Source: Spirodela intermedia (lineage: Eukaryota; Streptophyta; Magnoliopsida; Alismatales; Araceae). From it: DNA of 64,000 bases. Positions 1 through 11,149 of this stretch are shown piece after piece. The stretch spans positions 714,001 to 778,000 of the forward strand of contig LR746271.1 of assembly GCA_902729315.2 (NCBI GenBank), read 5' to 3'. Made by a program: the position numbers and the translations under genes. Numbering within the stretch: position 1 is the first letter of the stretch; every line of letters starts with the position of its first letter. The notes below the pieces were generated by a model. The model was not told the origin of the DNA and did no database searches. It was given only the letters and a program-made list of their open reading frames with translations.

Positions 1-757
1 AATGACTCAACCATCATTGTGTTTAACCTTTTATCACGCCTTAAGGTAATTGGGTGGTGAGATGAGAGTGCTTTGGATGAAAGCACGAGGTGCTAGTAGT
101 TGTATTTGGCATAAGAGGAGCCAAGTTTCCTAGGAAACAAACTTGAGGTATTTGGGTGGCTAATTATTTGATGGGGTGGCTGAACTGAATCATGCCACTT
201 CAAAAGATGATGCAATGGAGTCCATTCAAGATTAAGGTCAACTTCAAGTGGGGCCTCCACTAATAATAAGAAGTCAACTTCCAAGAAAGTGATAATATGC
301 TAAAACTACTTATTAATTACCTTAAAGTCAATATATTTTAGGATCAAGTGTCTTATTTTAGCATGTTATCATATATAACATTGCCTAATAATAACTTTAT
401 AATGATTTTAAGAATTTTTTTTATTTTAAAAATATTCTTGGATTTTTTATGACTTTGTTTTAAATTTATTTTGATATATTTAAGTCATGAGGATATTTAA
501 GTAATTTAGGAAAATACATATATTTTATTTCACACATTATAGGGGGTTTTCTATAGTTTTCTATCATTAATGACACGTGTCAGCTGCTGGATTTATGTAT
601 ATATTTGATGGGGCATCTATGTGATACGCGGTGGCATGTTTATTTATTTTTTGAATATTTTATTCAAGCTGCATTTACGTAGAATGTGAGAAGATGGGGT
701 ATTGCACACAGAAGGCAAGAAGACGTTGGCTGTCAGTCAATGATTGTGCCTCTTATT
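1..757. other. AT-rich intergenic DNA, no gene seen
   Basis: No gene is recognisable. The stretch 360-560 is dominated by A and T runs. The first ~120 bases share an ordered series of short matches (CCTTAAG, GGTGAG, AAGCAC, GGTGCTA) with 31,863-32,000, so both may be remnants of the same retrotransposon; this is a weak, by-eye similarity. Confidence 0.3.
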
Positions 758-760
758 TCA

Positions 761-1102
761 GCGGTTAAAGACGTCTCATCACCGAAAGTGGCGATTAAGA
801 ACATCTTGTCACCGAAAGTGATAGTTAATTACGTCTTGTCACCAAAAGCGGTAGTTAAGCACATCTTTCCACTAAAAGCAGTGGTTAAGCACATCTCGTC
901 ACCGAATATGACGGCTAAGCACGTCTCCCACTAAAAGCTAAGTACGTTCTCCCACCAAAAGTGGCGATTAAGCACTTTCTCCCACCAAAAGTGATGACTA
1001 AGCACGTTCTCCCACCAAAAGTGACGGTTAAACACGTTCTCCCCCCAAAAGTGGTGGTTAAGCACATCTTGTCACCGTAAGCGACGGTTAAAGAGGTCTC
1101 TT
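761..1102 (+). repeat. 30-bp minisatellite, about 11 units
   Basis: A partial unit at 761-778 is followed by about 11 tandem units of 30 bp. Each has a core like CACCAAAAGTGGCGATTAAG followed by CACGTTCTC or CACATCTTG. One unit near 930 is shortened to about 24 bp. Units differ at several positions, so the array is old rather than newly expanded. Because 30 is a multiple of three, an 82-codon open frame over it shows a 10-residue periodic peptide; this follows from the DNA repeat and is not evidence of a protein. Confidence 0.85.
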
Positions 1103-2280
1103 CTCAACTGTCACCTTTCAGTAGTCCTTTTATAATGGAGACAACCAATCAACGACCTATTCCATCTTCTAGGATCAATATCTGATGATCTAGATGGGGT
1201 TTCAAGCCCAAATTTTGTGAGCACGATCTTCAAGATGTACTCTTCACATCCCCACATTTGGATTGACAAATCAGCTTCAAGAAGGTTGTGAAAACGAAGG
1301 AAAGGAGCTAAAGGTATTTTGAGAAAAGGCCAAGGGTATTTTGGAAAACTTTACTACTTATATGTATTCCTTTCACCCTCTTTCCTTTTCATCTTTTTGG
1401 AAGGAGTCCCAGTAGTGGTTGGCCGGAATGAAATAACTTCTATTATAAAGATTCATTATTCTTCCTCTTTTGTGTAATCTTGAGTGATCAAGAGAGGTCT
1501 CAAAGTTGAGTGTTGGAGATTAAGTTGCAAGAAGTAAAGTCATGGAGATCAACTTGTCGGAGTAAACCACCAAGCTTTGGTGACAGATAAAGGCCCAGGT
1601 TGAGCAATCTTCTTCCCTATGCTTACTTGTTTCCTTTCCTTCTTCCCTAGGGTGAAACTTAGGGTTTTAGATATGTTCTTAGTAGTTATATAATTCTTTG
1701 TCAACTTCGACCATTCTTTCTCATTAAAATGCTCTCAAAACTTCTTTTCTACAACCCCCTAGTGTCAACCCTGATCTAGGGTTTCCTTCATTACATCCTA
1801 TTTCACCCACATTTCTCATCTCTCATCTCTCTTTCTCTTGTCTATTTTCTAATCTATTTCTTCTCATTACTTGGGATTTCTTAAGATCATTAGTTTTTCT
1901 CCTTGTGGTTTGACTCCTATTTTATCCTCTCTACTTATTAGATTGATTAGGATAATGAAAATATAAATAATTTTATATAAACTCACTTAGGACCTACGAC
2001 ATCCCAAGTCTTGAGTTATCAAAAGGTCAAAGAGGATTAGGGTCAACCTTAATCTCTAACTGCCTATGGAAAAAGTCAACTAGAGGTTATCTCCATTGTT
2101 AGATTCAAGTGGAACCTTGGGTTGACATCTCATGGATCCATAGGGATCAACAAGAGGATTCATCCTATTTAACGGGCCCAAGAAGAAGAAGAAGAGTCCT
2201 TAGAGGAAGGCCCATCAACCAATGGGTCCATCAAAGAGGGATAAGATGTGCCCCTCCAAGAGACACCATCTCAAGAGGTG
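1103..2280. other. Retrotransposon-LTR-like intergenic DNA
   Basis: No gene is recognisable. Pyrimidine-rich stretches (1,370-1,480 and 1,800-1,870) and a passage near 1,985 ('cacttaggacctacgacat') resemble the R/U5 region of plant LTRs such as the one seen at 41,690-41,790, but no LTR boundary or partner was found. Confidence 0.25.
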
Positions 2281-3428
2281 TGACATGACTTAGTCGTTGT
2301 ATAGTAAATCACGAAAATTTAAAATTTATAAAACTAGAAAATACGATTTTTCAGATATTTAGAAGTATTTCTAAACAAATATATCAATTATAATTCAATA
2401 AAACATCCAAAAATAGTGATAATTTTTTAGGTTGATCACAGAGATGTAATATAATATTTGGTAATTATTCAATTTTTTTTTCAAAGAATACTATTTTCTA
2501 TGAATTTTATACTAGGAAATGAAAAGGAAATATATTTAAAATTCACAGAAAAAGAAAATAAGGGTGCAGGTGTCAGGATGACGTTAGCGCCCGGCGGACA
2601 CGAATCGGATGAAAATAGAGTTCTGTCCGACGATTCTTATGTAAGCGATTACAAACAATTTAATTGATCAAATTAAGATCTGTAAAAGCTAAAAGAATCG
2701 TAAGGAAATGAAGTATATCTTGGTAAATTTAAAATCAACAAATTATCACTAAATGAAGTGTAAAGTAAGTTGAAAGTAGGAAAATAGAATTCCGACATCG
2801 CAGCGGCAATGCATCGGCGATGCACCAGAATTCTAAGCGTTCGGGAGGATAGTCGTGTAGTGTCCACGGCCTCAAAGGCTCTCCTTAGACAAGGACGATG
2901 TGGGCAATCTCTAGATCTCCTTGCGAAGTCTAGAGATCAATAAAATGGGTCATCGAATCATCTCCGGCGGCTGTCACCTGGCAGAGCGGAAAAACGACGA
3001 CTTTGCGGCTCTCCGGCGGCTGTCACCTGACAGAGAGGAGCTGGATGGAGGTGGGGCGCGTGTTAGGGAGCTTCATCCTCAAGTCCGCGCAGCAAGAGGA
3101 GGCTCTTCATCGCATTTGGTATGCTCTCAAGAGGTGGCGACTCGTCTCCCGGCAGATCGTCTTCTTCCTGACGACAGCTTATTTGTCAATCAATCGGAGA
3201 TGCTTTACTCAATGGATTCGCGATCCTTTTATCACGAATCATTCAACAATTTTAGTAACAATGCTCCGCGAATCGTGTTGACGAGATTTTCGCCAATGAT
3301 CTAGTGATTCTAGTTGCTTAATCCTTCACTGGCGATCTACAGGAAAGTCGCGATAATCAAATAAAAAAATATGAGTTTTAGCTCTGAGCCAGTTGGCTGC
3401 CCTTTCTGAGGAAGGTGACGCGGGTTTA

Positions 3429-3470
3429 GTCCCACATCGCTTGTATGCCGAATTTTCGGGTGAATATATA
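3429..3470 (+). promoter_or_regulatory. snRNA-type promoter: USE plus TATA
   Basis: GTCCCACATCG at 3,429-3,439 exactly matches the plant snRNA upstream sequence element (RTCCCACATCG). TATATA follows at 3,465-3,470, leaving 25 nt between them. In plants this short spacing is typical of the Pol III class (U6, U3), while Pol II snRNA genes have about ten more. Activity is inferred only. Confidence 0.5.
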
Positions 3471-3493
3471 GTAATGTTACATTTGAAGGTAAG

Positions 3494-3680
3494 TCCCTTT
3501 CTCGCGCGTGGATGACCACTCCTTGCCCCACAACCAGCTAGCCACCGGTGACGTGGAAGGGGAGTGGCGCACACGTGCTCCTATCGGTCGAAGCCGCTCG
3601 AGCCCTTGCTCGCGGCTACTCGCCGACTGTGCTTCCAACACGCTTGTGGGCCCGGCTGGCCTGCGGGTCCCCCCCATTTT
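3494..3680 (+). ncRNA. Candidate structured RNA in LTR-like element, copy 1
   Basis: A U6-like initiation distance of ~24 nt after TATATA places a start near 3,494, and the first TTTT run downstream is at 3,677-3,680, giving ~187 nt. The segment is GC-rich. Near 3,590-3,616 it holds a hairpin with arms AGCCG/CGGCT and CGAGC/GCTCG, and CCACTCC can pair with GGAGTGG further on. No expression evidence exists; the GC-rich block could equally be ordinary LTR sequence. Confidence 0.25.
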
Positions 3681-4007
3681 GTTTTATCTTTATTTCTTTT
3701 TCTTCATTTATCTCAAAAGTAAGATGGTAAAAATCATATAAATTCTTATAAAATCACATAATTACCTAAAAATTCATGTTAATTAACTGAAAATCACTTT
3801 TCACACTTTAACATAAATATAAGTCTATTTATCATGACTTAAGGGTAAAACTATATTATTTACTAATTATTAACTTATGATGATGAAGGCTTATCAAGGT
3901 GTCTCTAACTGCCCAACTACCCTATCTCCCATTTAACTCGTTTTATATAAATTGAAGATGGAATGCCATCTCACGGAAATGCACTGGAATTTGGTATATC
4001 ATCTTGT

Positions 4008-4034
4008 CTTACTCTCCTTTCATCTCCTCCCCCC

Positions 4035-4076
<42 letters not shown>

Positions 4077-5055
4077 CATTCTCCTCTCTCTCGCCTCCTC
4101 TCCCTCTCTATTTTCTGTCTCCCTTTTTTCATTCATTCTCTCCCTCTCACTCTCGTTCTCTTCCGTCTTCTTTCCTCTTCATCCCCTTCTTCTCCTCCGC
4201 CATAATTCCCTTCCCCTTTGTTTCCTCTATCTCTTTCCCTATTTCCTCTTCCCTCTCTTTCTTTGCCTCCTCGCCGTTCACCTCGCTGCCACCGTTCCGC
4301 CTCCTCTCCGTCCGCCCCATCATCACCATTTCCACCTTCTTGCTACCACTCGTCGCTGCCAGCCTGCCTCCTCGCCTTCCGCCTCGCTGCCATCATTCCG
4401 TCCTTCTCGTCGTTGCCTATCGCTACCATCCACCTCCTTGCCATCCACCCCATTGTCCTCGTTCCCACCTCCTCACCGCCGCCCTGTCGCCACCTTTCTG
4501 CCTCCTCGCCATCTGCCTCGTCGCCTCTGTTCCACTTCCTCGTTGTCCACCCATCGCCCCCCTTTTACTCTCTCCCACCGACGCCCTTCGTTTTGCCCCC
4601 CTTTTCTCTCTCTCTCTCTCTCGTTGACTCCCCTCATCCACCCCCGCTTTTTTCTCCTCTCTTCTTTTCCCCTATACGAAAATTCATTTCCTCTAGTCTT
4701 TTCCCTCTCTTCACTTTCTCTTCCCATTGTCCTTTCCTTCTCCATTCGTTCCTATTTCTTCTCCCTCTGTTTCTTCACCTTCTCTTATTCTCTTCTTCCC
4801 GCTGACACTCTACCAGCTCCTTTCTCTCATCTTGTTCCTACTTCTCTTCTTTCTATCCTATTTCTTTCTTCTATCTCACCTCTGATCTCAATCTTCTTTT
4901 CTTCCTATACCACTTCTTCCCTTTGTGATCTCTTCCTTGATCTTATCTCCTTTCCCTTTCTTCTCCATCTTTCACTAAATTCCTTCTCCTCTTTGGATTT
5001 ATGAGACTCTTCTCTTTTATTCTTTTCCTCTTTTCTTCCTTTCCATTCATCCTCT
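4008..5055 (+). repeat. 1-kb polypyrimidine tract with (CT)n microsatellite
   Basis: About 1,050 bp in which the plus strand is overwhelmingly C and T. It includes a pure CT run at about 4,038-4,073 and a shorter one near 4,608-4,622. Between 4,260 and 4,560 degenerate motifs such as CCGCCTCCTCGCC recur. The strand bias removes most stop codons, which explains long but meaningless reading frames. It could be the leader of a decayed retrotransposon, but nothing proves this. Confidence 0.8.
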
Positions 5056-7470
5056 TTTCAAAAGCATGGAACTCCTAGGTGGATCAAACTAACTACTCCA
5101 AGAATCATCAAGAGTTTTCAAGTCTTCTAACAAGGTACCTTTACTTCTAAATTATTGTGGTGATTGATCATATTTTATAACTTCCTTGCTTTAGAAATGA
5201 GTACCTATAGGATAGTCACTAAATCTCAAAGTTTGGTGATCCATTCCCTCCTAATTAAGATAATTAAAATGATCTCAACATTTCTTAATTACGAGAATTA
5301 GGCATTGAGATTTAAAATCCTACTTTGAAAGTCTTAAAACCCTTTTTTTTTACAAACCCAAATTTGATGTACCTCAATTCAAATGGATAATCATAAAGAT
5401 CTTAAATTGAACCCACATCATTATTTGCATATGATAAAATGAATTTGAAGGTCATTGAAATGCCCTAAAATCAGTTGACTAAAATATTTATAATCTTGAA
5501 TTTACCTAATTGGAATACTAAACAATTAAGTATTATGAAAAGCTCAGGGTTGATCCACAGGGAATGAGAATTAGTTGATATTTAACTATTATTCCATTTA
5601 ATTATTATACTGAGATGAGATGAGCACTAAGAAGAAGAGTAGAGGGAAAGTAAGAAGGGTATTTACCACTGAAAATTGGGGAAATAGAAATCTGAAGGTA
5701 CATGATACGATGGAAAGGGGAAACACTCACATAAGGATCATACTAAGAAATTGAAAACATAACTCTATTTATTTTAAACATATGAGTACCTAGATGGCTG
5801 TTCATGTGCCAAACACATCAGACCTGAAAATACTTACCTTGAACCTTTATATTTCACTAAGGTCAGGCAGTTTCCTCTTGGGATGTGCATCTCTAATAAT
5901 CTAGACTGTAAATCAACACATGAATAAACCAAAAATGTATCTAAATAGATGTGGAACCTCAATGTTGTTTCATTCAAGCCGACTAAATGTCAGGGCATTC
6001 AAAGTTAGGTTTTCTCTTCCCAAATGATAGCTTAAATGCATAACATTTAGAGAAGGGAGTGGGATTACATGTGTAGGACTGATCTACATGTTCTTCTGAG
6101 TGATAAGTTTAAATTTTGGGTGTCATGAATCCTAACTAGAGCTTAATGAAAAATATTTATAAGTTTAACTGATTGATTACATAGAAAGTAGTGAGTTAGG
6201 GTCGTATCCACAGGGAATGAGATTAAGTTGAGGTGAAAATTTAAATTCTAAAGGATTGAGGGGAGAGAAAGATGAATGAAGGGAGGGGAAGTATCTTACA
6301 CCTCAAGGGTAAGACACTTGGGAGAATGTAACTGGTTAGGCTGTGCAAGCATGACTTCTAAACTACATAGTACATTAAATGTTAACTTATCTATGCAAGG
6401 ACAGAGACAGGGGCATGAAAGCTCTGGAGAACAGCACTTACCTTAGGGCTTGTGTTGCCAACCCAAGGCTCTAATCAATGGCCAATAGGTGCTCTCTCTC
6501 TTGGCAAGCCTCTTTCTCTTCCTCTCTCCTAATGCTAACCTACCTAATTTCGGAGTTAATGGGATGGTGAATGCACAAGAGAATCACACACCTACCCTAG
6601 GGTCTATCTCGCCAACCCAGGGCTCTAATCATCTGCAGGTAGGTGCATCTTCTCTTCCAGGCCACTCTTCTCCCTTCCTCCTTGTTAACCTCTTCCATCA
6701 CACAAGAAATGGACAAAATAAATTCGTTCATACCTGCATAACAAAAGAGGGACTCTTGGGGTCTTGTCCTGTGGCCAGCCCTAGTCTGGAACCACCAAAG
6801 AGTGCCTCCACAGGTAGAGACACGAGACATTAAATACTCTCTTTTAGTTCCTATTTTACCCTCTTACAATTCAGCAAATGACCTCCCTTTGTGTCTACTA
6901 TTAAAGTGATTTACAAAGGCATTTAGGGTCTGCATATTTCAGGAGTAGGTGCCAGCACCACCCTACTCTTTTTCTTCTATTGGTCAGCAATTTGAAGCTT
7001 GTCCCCTCAGCCAGCACGATTGGCCCTTGGGCTACAGCTGTGCTCCTTATAGTTGGGCCTTGGGCTGCATGTTTGGGCCTTGGCTTCAGCTGGACCCCAA
7101 CTATCTTATTGAGCATTGACTCTAGATGGACTTCCTTTAGACTTCATGAAAATATGCATCCACAGCTTTGGCACCAGCTGGACCTTGGCTGGGCTCACGG
7201 AGATCCACATTGAGCTCCAAGCTTCAATTGGTGCTCTATTGGTCTGGCCCTTGTAGGCCCATTGACTTATGGGCACACCTCCAAGTCCTTGGGTTTGTCT
7301 TTGGTCCAATTCTTCCATGCTTAGACTTTGGGATTTCGTCTCTTTTCTTCCCAATAGAGGCCTAATACTTTGCACATGTAAGCTTAGAGAATAATCAATA
7401 GAATTGAGTTGTTGAACTTCCACAAAGTCTAACAACATTAAACCATAGATGTGCTAAAAAACATGTAACT
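5056..7470. other. Repeat-derived intergenic DNA with internal direct repeats
   Basis: No gene is recognised. Two diverged direct repeats are visible. CCACAGGGAATGAGA-type text near 5,558 returns near 6,211, each followed by a purine-rich stretch with GAGGGAAAG- or GGGGAGAGAAAG-like motifs. A second pair, containing GCCAACCC.AGG.CTCTAATCA, lies near 6,449 and 6,611. The 'gggccttgggct' motif is repeated at 7,040-7,085. These look like decayed LTR retrotransposon sequence, but no coding domain remains. Confidence 0.35.
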
Positions 7471-9032
7471 TGTGACTGAAACAATTATATATGGATTACA
7501 CAAAATGAATGATTTAAGTGATAACATGCATGATTTCTATCAAGTATGTCTAAAATCCTACAGTTCAAGTACATCAAAGCATGAATGTATGCGTGTTATC
7601 CATGAGCTGATTCATCCTAGATCATATGATTTAGGGCTGCGAATGAGTGAGGGACTTTTTGTATATTTGGTTAAGATGAGATGGAACGAGAGTCGATTTC
7701 CTCTTGGGTTGATCTGAAGTATTGGATCTGAAAATCTTGTCACAGCCATAGGATCTTCCTCAATGATGAGATCTGTTACACCCCCGATAAGTATGCTCCA
7801 TCTACTATCGTTTGTGTAGATGCTCTCAATGATTTTCAATCTCCTCCTTTGATGATGCCACATGTCAGCATCTCGACCCTTGGTTTAGTCGCATCATCTC
7901 TAGATTAAATCTCATCTATTGAAGCATATATCGACTTCCTAAAAATCATAAAATCATATAAAAAATTTATCAAATTCTCTCATATTAGTAAAAAAATTAA
8001 TTATGATAGAAAAACTTAATAGTAATTTTTTGAAAAATTCTCTAAAATATTAAACTTCATAGAAAATTCAAAGAAATGAGAAATTTAGGTTTTTTATCTA
8101 ATAACATGCTAGATCATAAGATTTAAACTCTCAAACATGATAATTCATACTCTTTACACATGATAATTAGCATTTATCACAACTCCCCAACTTGAGTTAT
8201 TGTTAGACTCTTAGTAAGAAAATATTTCAAATTTTTACATAGTAAATTAGTAGAAATTCATGTTGACATCCACCCCACATATCAACTAACTTGACTATCA
8301 TTTCACAATTCTTCATTGGAGAGTTTCACTTGCTCATATTGAGACACTCATGAATCAACATTCAAGTAAAGTTCAAGTTTACTCACTTTTTTCAATTTCA
8401 ACAACTGAATTATCTAGTCATCAATTAATCTACTTCATTACTAGATAAATTATCACCAATAGATTCTAGATTTTGAGCTTAACTTAGATCACTCCAACTT
8501 ATTGTACATAACTCATGTTGTGTATGTAGCTTTTCCAAAATAAAGTAACACTTGTCCTAGTCTCACATATGAAAGCTCCACAAGATAAGGAGAAAATTTC
8601 CTCTTTTATTTACATTTGGGCTTCACTTTGCACAATTTTGTTTTTTTGTGAATCGCATGTAACTTTTCTCCAAGTTTTTGTTGAATGTTTGAATGCAGAT
8701 ATTCATACTTTGGAGGCTTGCACTCTACTAATTTCTATATGAGCACAAAAGTGTTGGGTGATCTTCCTTCAACTCGTGATCTAAATTATGGGATATTTTC
8801 AGCTAGAAAATCAAGTAGCCTAAACTAGCTCTATCACAATTACAAAAGTATTTTGAAATAAAAAATAATTAAATCTACTTACTGTAGACTTGTGTTCATG
8901 AATATCTAAACATTACTTGACATAATCCTTCTTTTTAAGACTCATTCCATGAAGGCATGTTTATGAAGATGGAGACAAAATAGTATGACAATTTGAATTA
9001 TGTTGTTTTGATTGAATTCTTTTGTATGGCAG
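7471..9032. other. AT-rich intergenic DNA, no gene seen
   Basis: No gene, RNA or clear repeat boundary is recognisable. The phrase 'aactccccaacttgagtta' near 8,180 resembles text often seen beside Tat/Athila-type Ty3/gypsy coding regions in plants, so this may be part of such an element; the match is from memory and weak. Confidence 0.25.
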
Positions 9033-10637
9033 TGATAAGTCTTCATTATCATGAGTTAATAATTAGTATATAATATATTTTTAGCCTTAACTCATGAGAA
9101 ATAGACTTATATTTGTGTTAAATTGTGAAAAGTAGTTTTTAGTTGATTAATGTGGATTTTTGGCTAATTATGTGATTTTTTTATGAATCTATATGATTTT
9201 TATATAACCTATTTTTAAGATAAATAAAGAAAAAGAAATAAAAATAAAAATATAGCAAAACAGAGGACTCGCTGGCCAGTCGAACCCGCAAGCAAGTCGA
9301 AAGTGCAATCGAGGGGAGCCGTGAGTAGGGGCTCGAGCGGCTAAGACCTATGGGGGCACGCGTGCGCCACTCCCCTTCCACGTCACCAGTGGACAGTCAG
9401 CTGTGGGGCAAGGAGTGGTCGTACACGTGGGAGAAAAGGATTCATTACTTGGAAATGTGATGTTAGTATTTATTCGCCCAAAACTTTAGCGCACAAGTGA
9501 TGTGAGACTAAATTCGTATCACACCTTCCCCCAAAAGGCTTCAAAGGCGAGCAACTGGCACGGGTTTGAATCCTCCCAAAGCCAAAATTCGTATTTTTAT
9601 CTGATGATCGCAACTTTCCTACAGATCGTCAGTGAGGGACTAAGCCATCAGAGCATTGTTACTAAAATTAGTAAACAATTCACAATAAAAAGATCATAAA
9701 TCTATCAAGTAAAGCATCTTCGATAGATTGATGAACAAGCCGTCATCAAGAAGAGGACAATCTACCGAGAGACGAATCGCCACCTCCTGAGAGCATACCA
9801 GATGCGATGAAGAGCCTCCTCTTGCTGTGCGGACCTGAGGATGAAGCTCCCTGACACGCGCCCCACCTCCATCCAACTCCTCTCCGTTGGGTGACAACTA
9901 CCGAAGAGTTGTAAAGTCGCTATTTTTCCACTCTGTTGGGTGACAGCTGCCGGAGATGATTCGACGACTCATTTCATTGATCTCTAGACTTCGTAAGGAG
10001 ATCTAGAGATTACCCATGTCGTTCTTGTCCTAAGAGAGCCTTTGAGGCCGTGGACACTACATGATGATCCTCTTGAATGCTCAGGATTCCGGTGCATCGC
10101 CCATGCATCGCCGCTGCGACGTCGAAACTCTGTTTTCCTGCTATAAACTTAATTTTTACTTTATTTAGTGATAATTTGTGTGATTTAAATTTACCAAGCT
10201 ATACTTCATTCAATTATAATTCTTTCGGTTTTTACAAATTTTAATTTGATCAATTAAATCGTCTATAATTGCTTACGTAAGAATCACCGGGTGGAACTCT
10301 ATTTTCGCCTGATTCGCGTTCGTCAGGTGCTGACATCATCTTGACGTTTGCACCCTTATTTTCTTTTTTTGTTAATTTTAAATATATTTTATTTTCATTT
10401 CTTAGTATAAAATTCATAGAAAATCTTATTATTTGAGGGAAAATTTTGAATAATTACCCAATATTATATTACATCCCTGTGATCGACCTGGAAAATTATC
10501 ACTATTTTTAGAAGTTTTATTGAATTATAATTGATATATTTGTTCAAAAATACTTCTAAATATACAAAAATTGGTATTTTCTAGTTTTATAAATTTTAAA
10601 TTTATATGATTTACTATAGAATGACTAAGTCACATTA
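9033..10637 (-). mobile_element. Solo-LTR-like element, copy 2 (reverse)
   Basis: This 1,605-bp reverse-orientation copy begins TGATAAGTC on the plus strand and ends GTCACATTA. Flanks GGCAG (9,028-9,032) and GGCAT (10,638-10,642) form a 5-bp duplication with one mismatch. A tRNA-like box, GGTTTGAATCC with downstream AAAGCCA, lies near 9,563-9,585. Its promoter is decayed: the USE reads GTCTCACATCA and the TATA reads AATAAATA on the minus strand, and the downstream hairpin has lost two pairs through G-to-A-type changes. It is therefore an older copy than those at 14,038 and 19,674. Confidence 0.72.
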
Positions 10638-11149
10638 GGCATCTATAAGATAAATTTAAAACTTTTATGTATTCATAATATTGTAAATACATATTGCAAT
10701 AAATATATCTTCTCATCCCTCAACTTAATTCATGCATTATCCCTAGTGCATGAAAAAGAACAGAAGAATTTAGAGAAAGAAGGTACAAACTAGGTAATGA
10801 AAGACAATTCGTAGTTGTTGCTGGTGTGTAGTGTATACATCACCTTGTTGTCATGATTATGTACTGAACCCCATCTATGTACTCCAAATACATTAAAAGA
10901 CAACTATAAAATAAAATTAAAAAGAGAAGAAGGCTCTAAATAAAAAAGTGATTATATTAAAAACTCAAAACTGTAAGTTTAGTGACCAGGATGCTATCAA
11001 TGAGAGGTTAGAGATAGCAGCAGATCCTACAGTTGAAGAGAGTTGTTTGGAGGTTGCTACTTGTGCTCCATATATGATTTGAGTCTTTGCTCATTCACCT
11101 AAGCTGCTGACCTATCTTATGATTTATAATTAACATTAGTCCACAATCA
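10638..11149. other. AT-rich spacer, no gene seen
   Basis: Nothing is recognised here. It lies between an LTR-like insertion and the C-terminal end of a decayed integrase, so it may be the 3' untranslated part of that gypsy element. Confidence 0.25.

Larger units (their letters stand above)
2281..3896 (+). mobile_element. Solo-LTR-like element, copy 1
   Basis: This 1,616-bp element begins TGACATGACTTAGTC and ends GGCTTATCA, and it is flanked by an exact 5-bp duplication, AGGTG (2,276-2,280 and 3,897-3,901). TG...CA ends with a 5-bp target duplication are the hallmarks of an LTR retrotransposon or its solo LTR. No internal gag or pol is present, and the two ends are not repeats of each other. 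Internal landmarks shared by the family are a ~49-bp unit present twice near 2,960-3,040, a snRNA-type promoter at 3,429-3,470, and a GC-rich block before a T-rich tail. The tRNA-like box seen in sister copies is deleted here. Confidence 0.75.

Noticed and set aside
761-1102. CRISPR-like array
   Set aside because: Units are contiguous with no unique spacers, and the organism is a plant.
3952-5004. 350-codon open frame, longest uninterrupted frame in the 5' part
   Set aside because: It lies in the polypyrimidine tract; other frames on both strands are also open there and the peptide is low-complexity Ser/Leu/Phe/Pro. A base-composition artefact.
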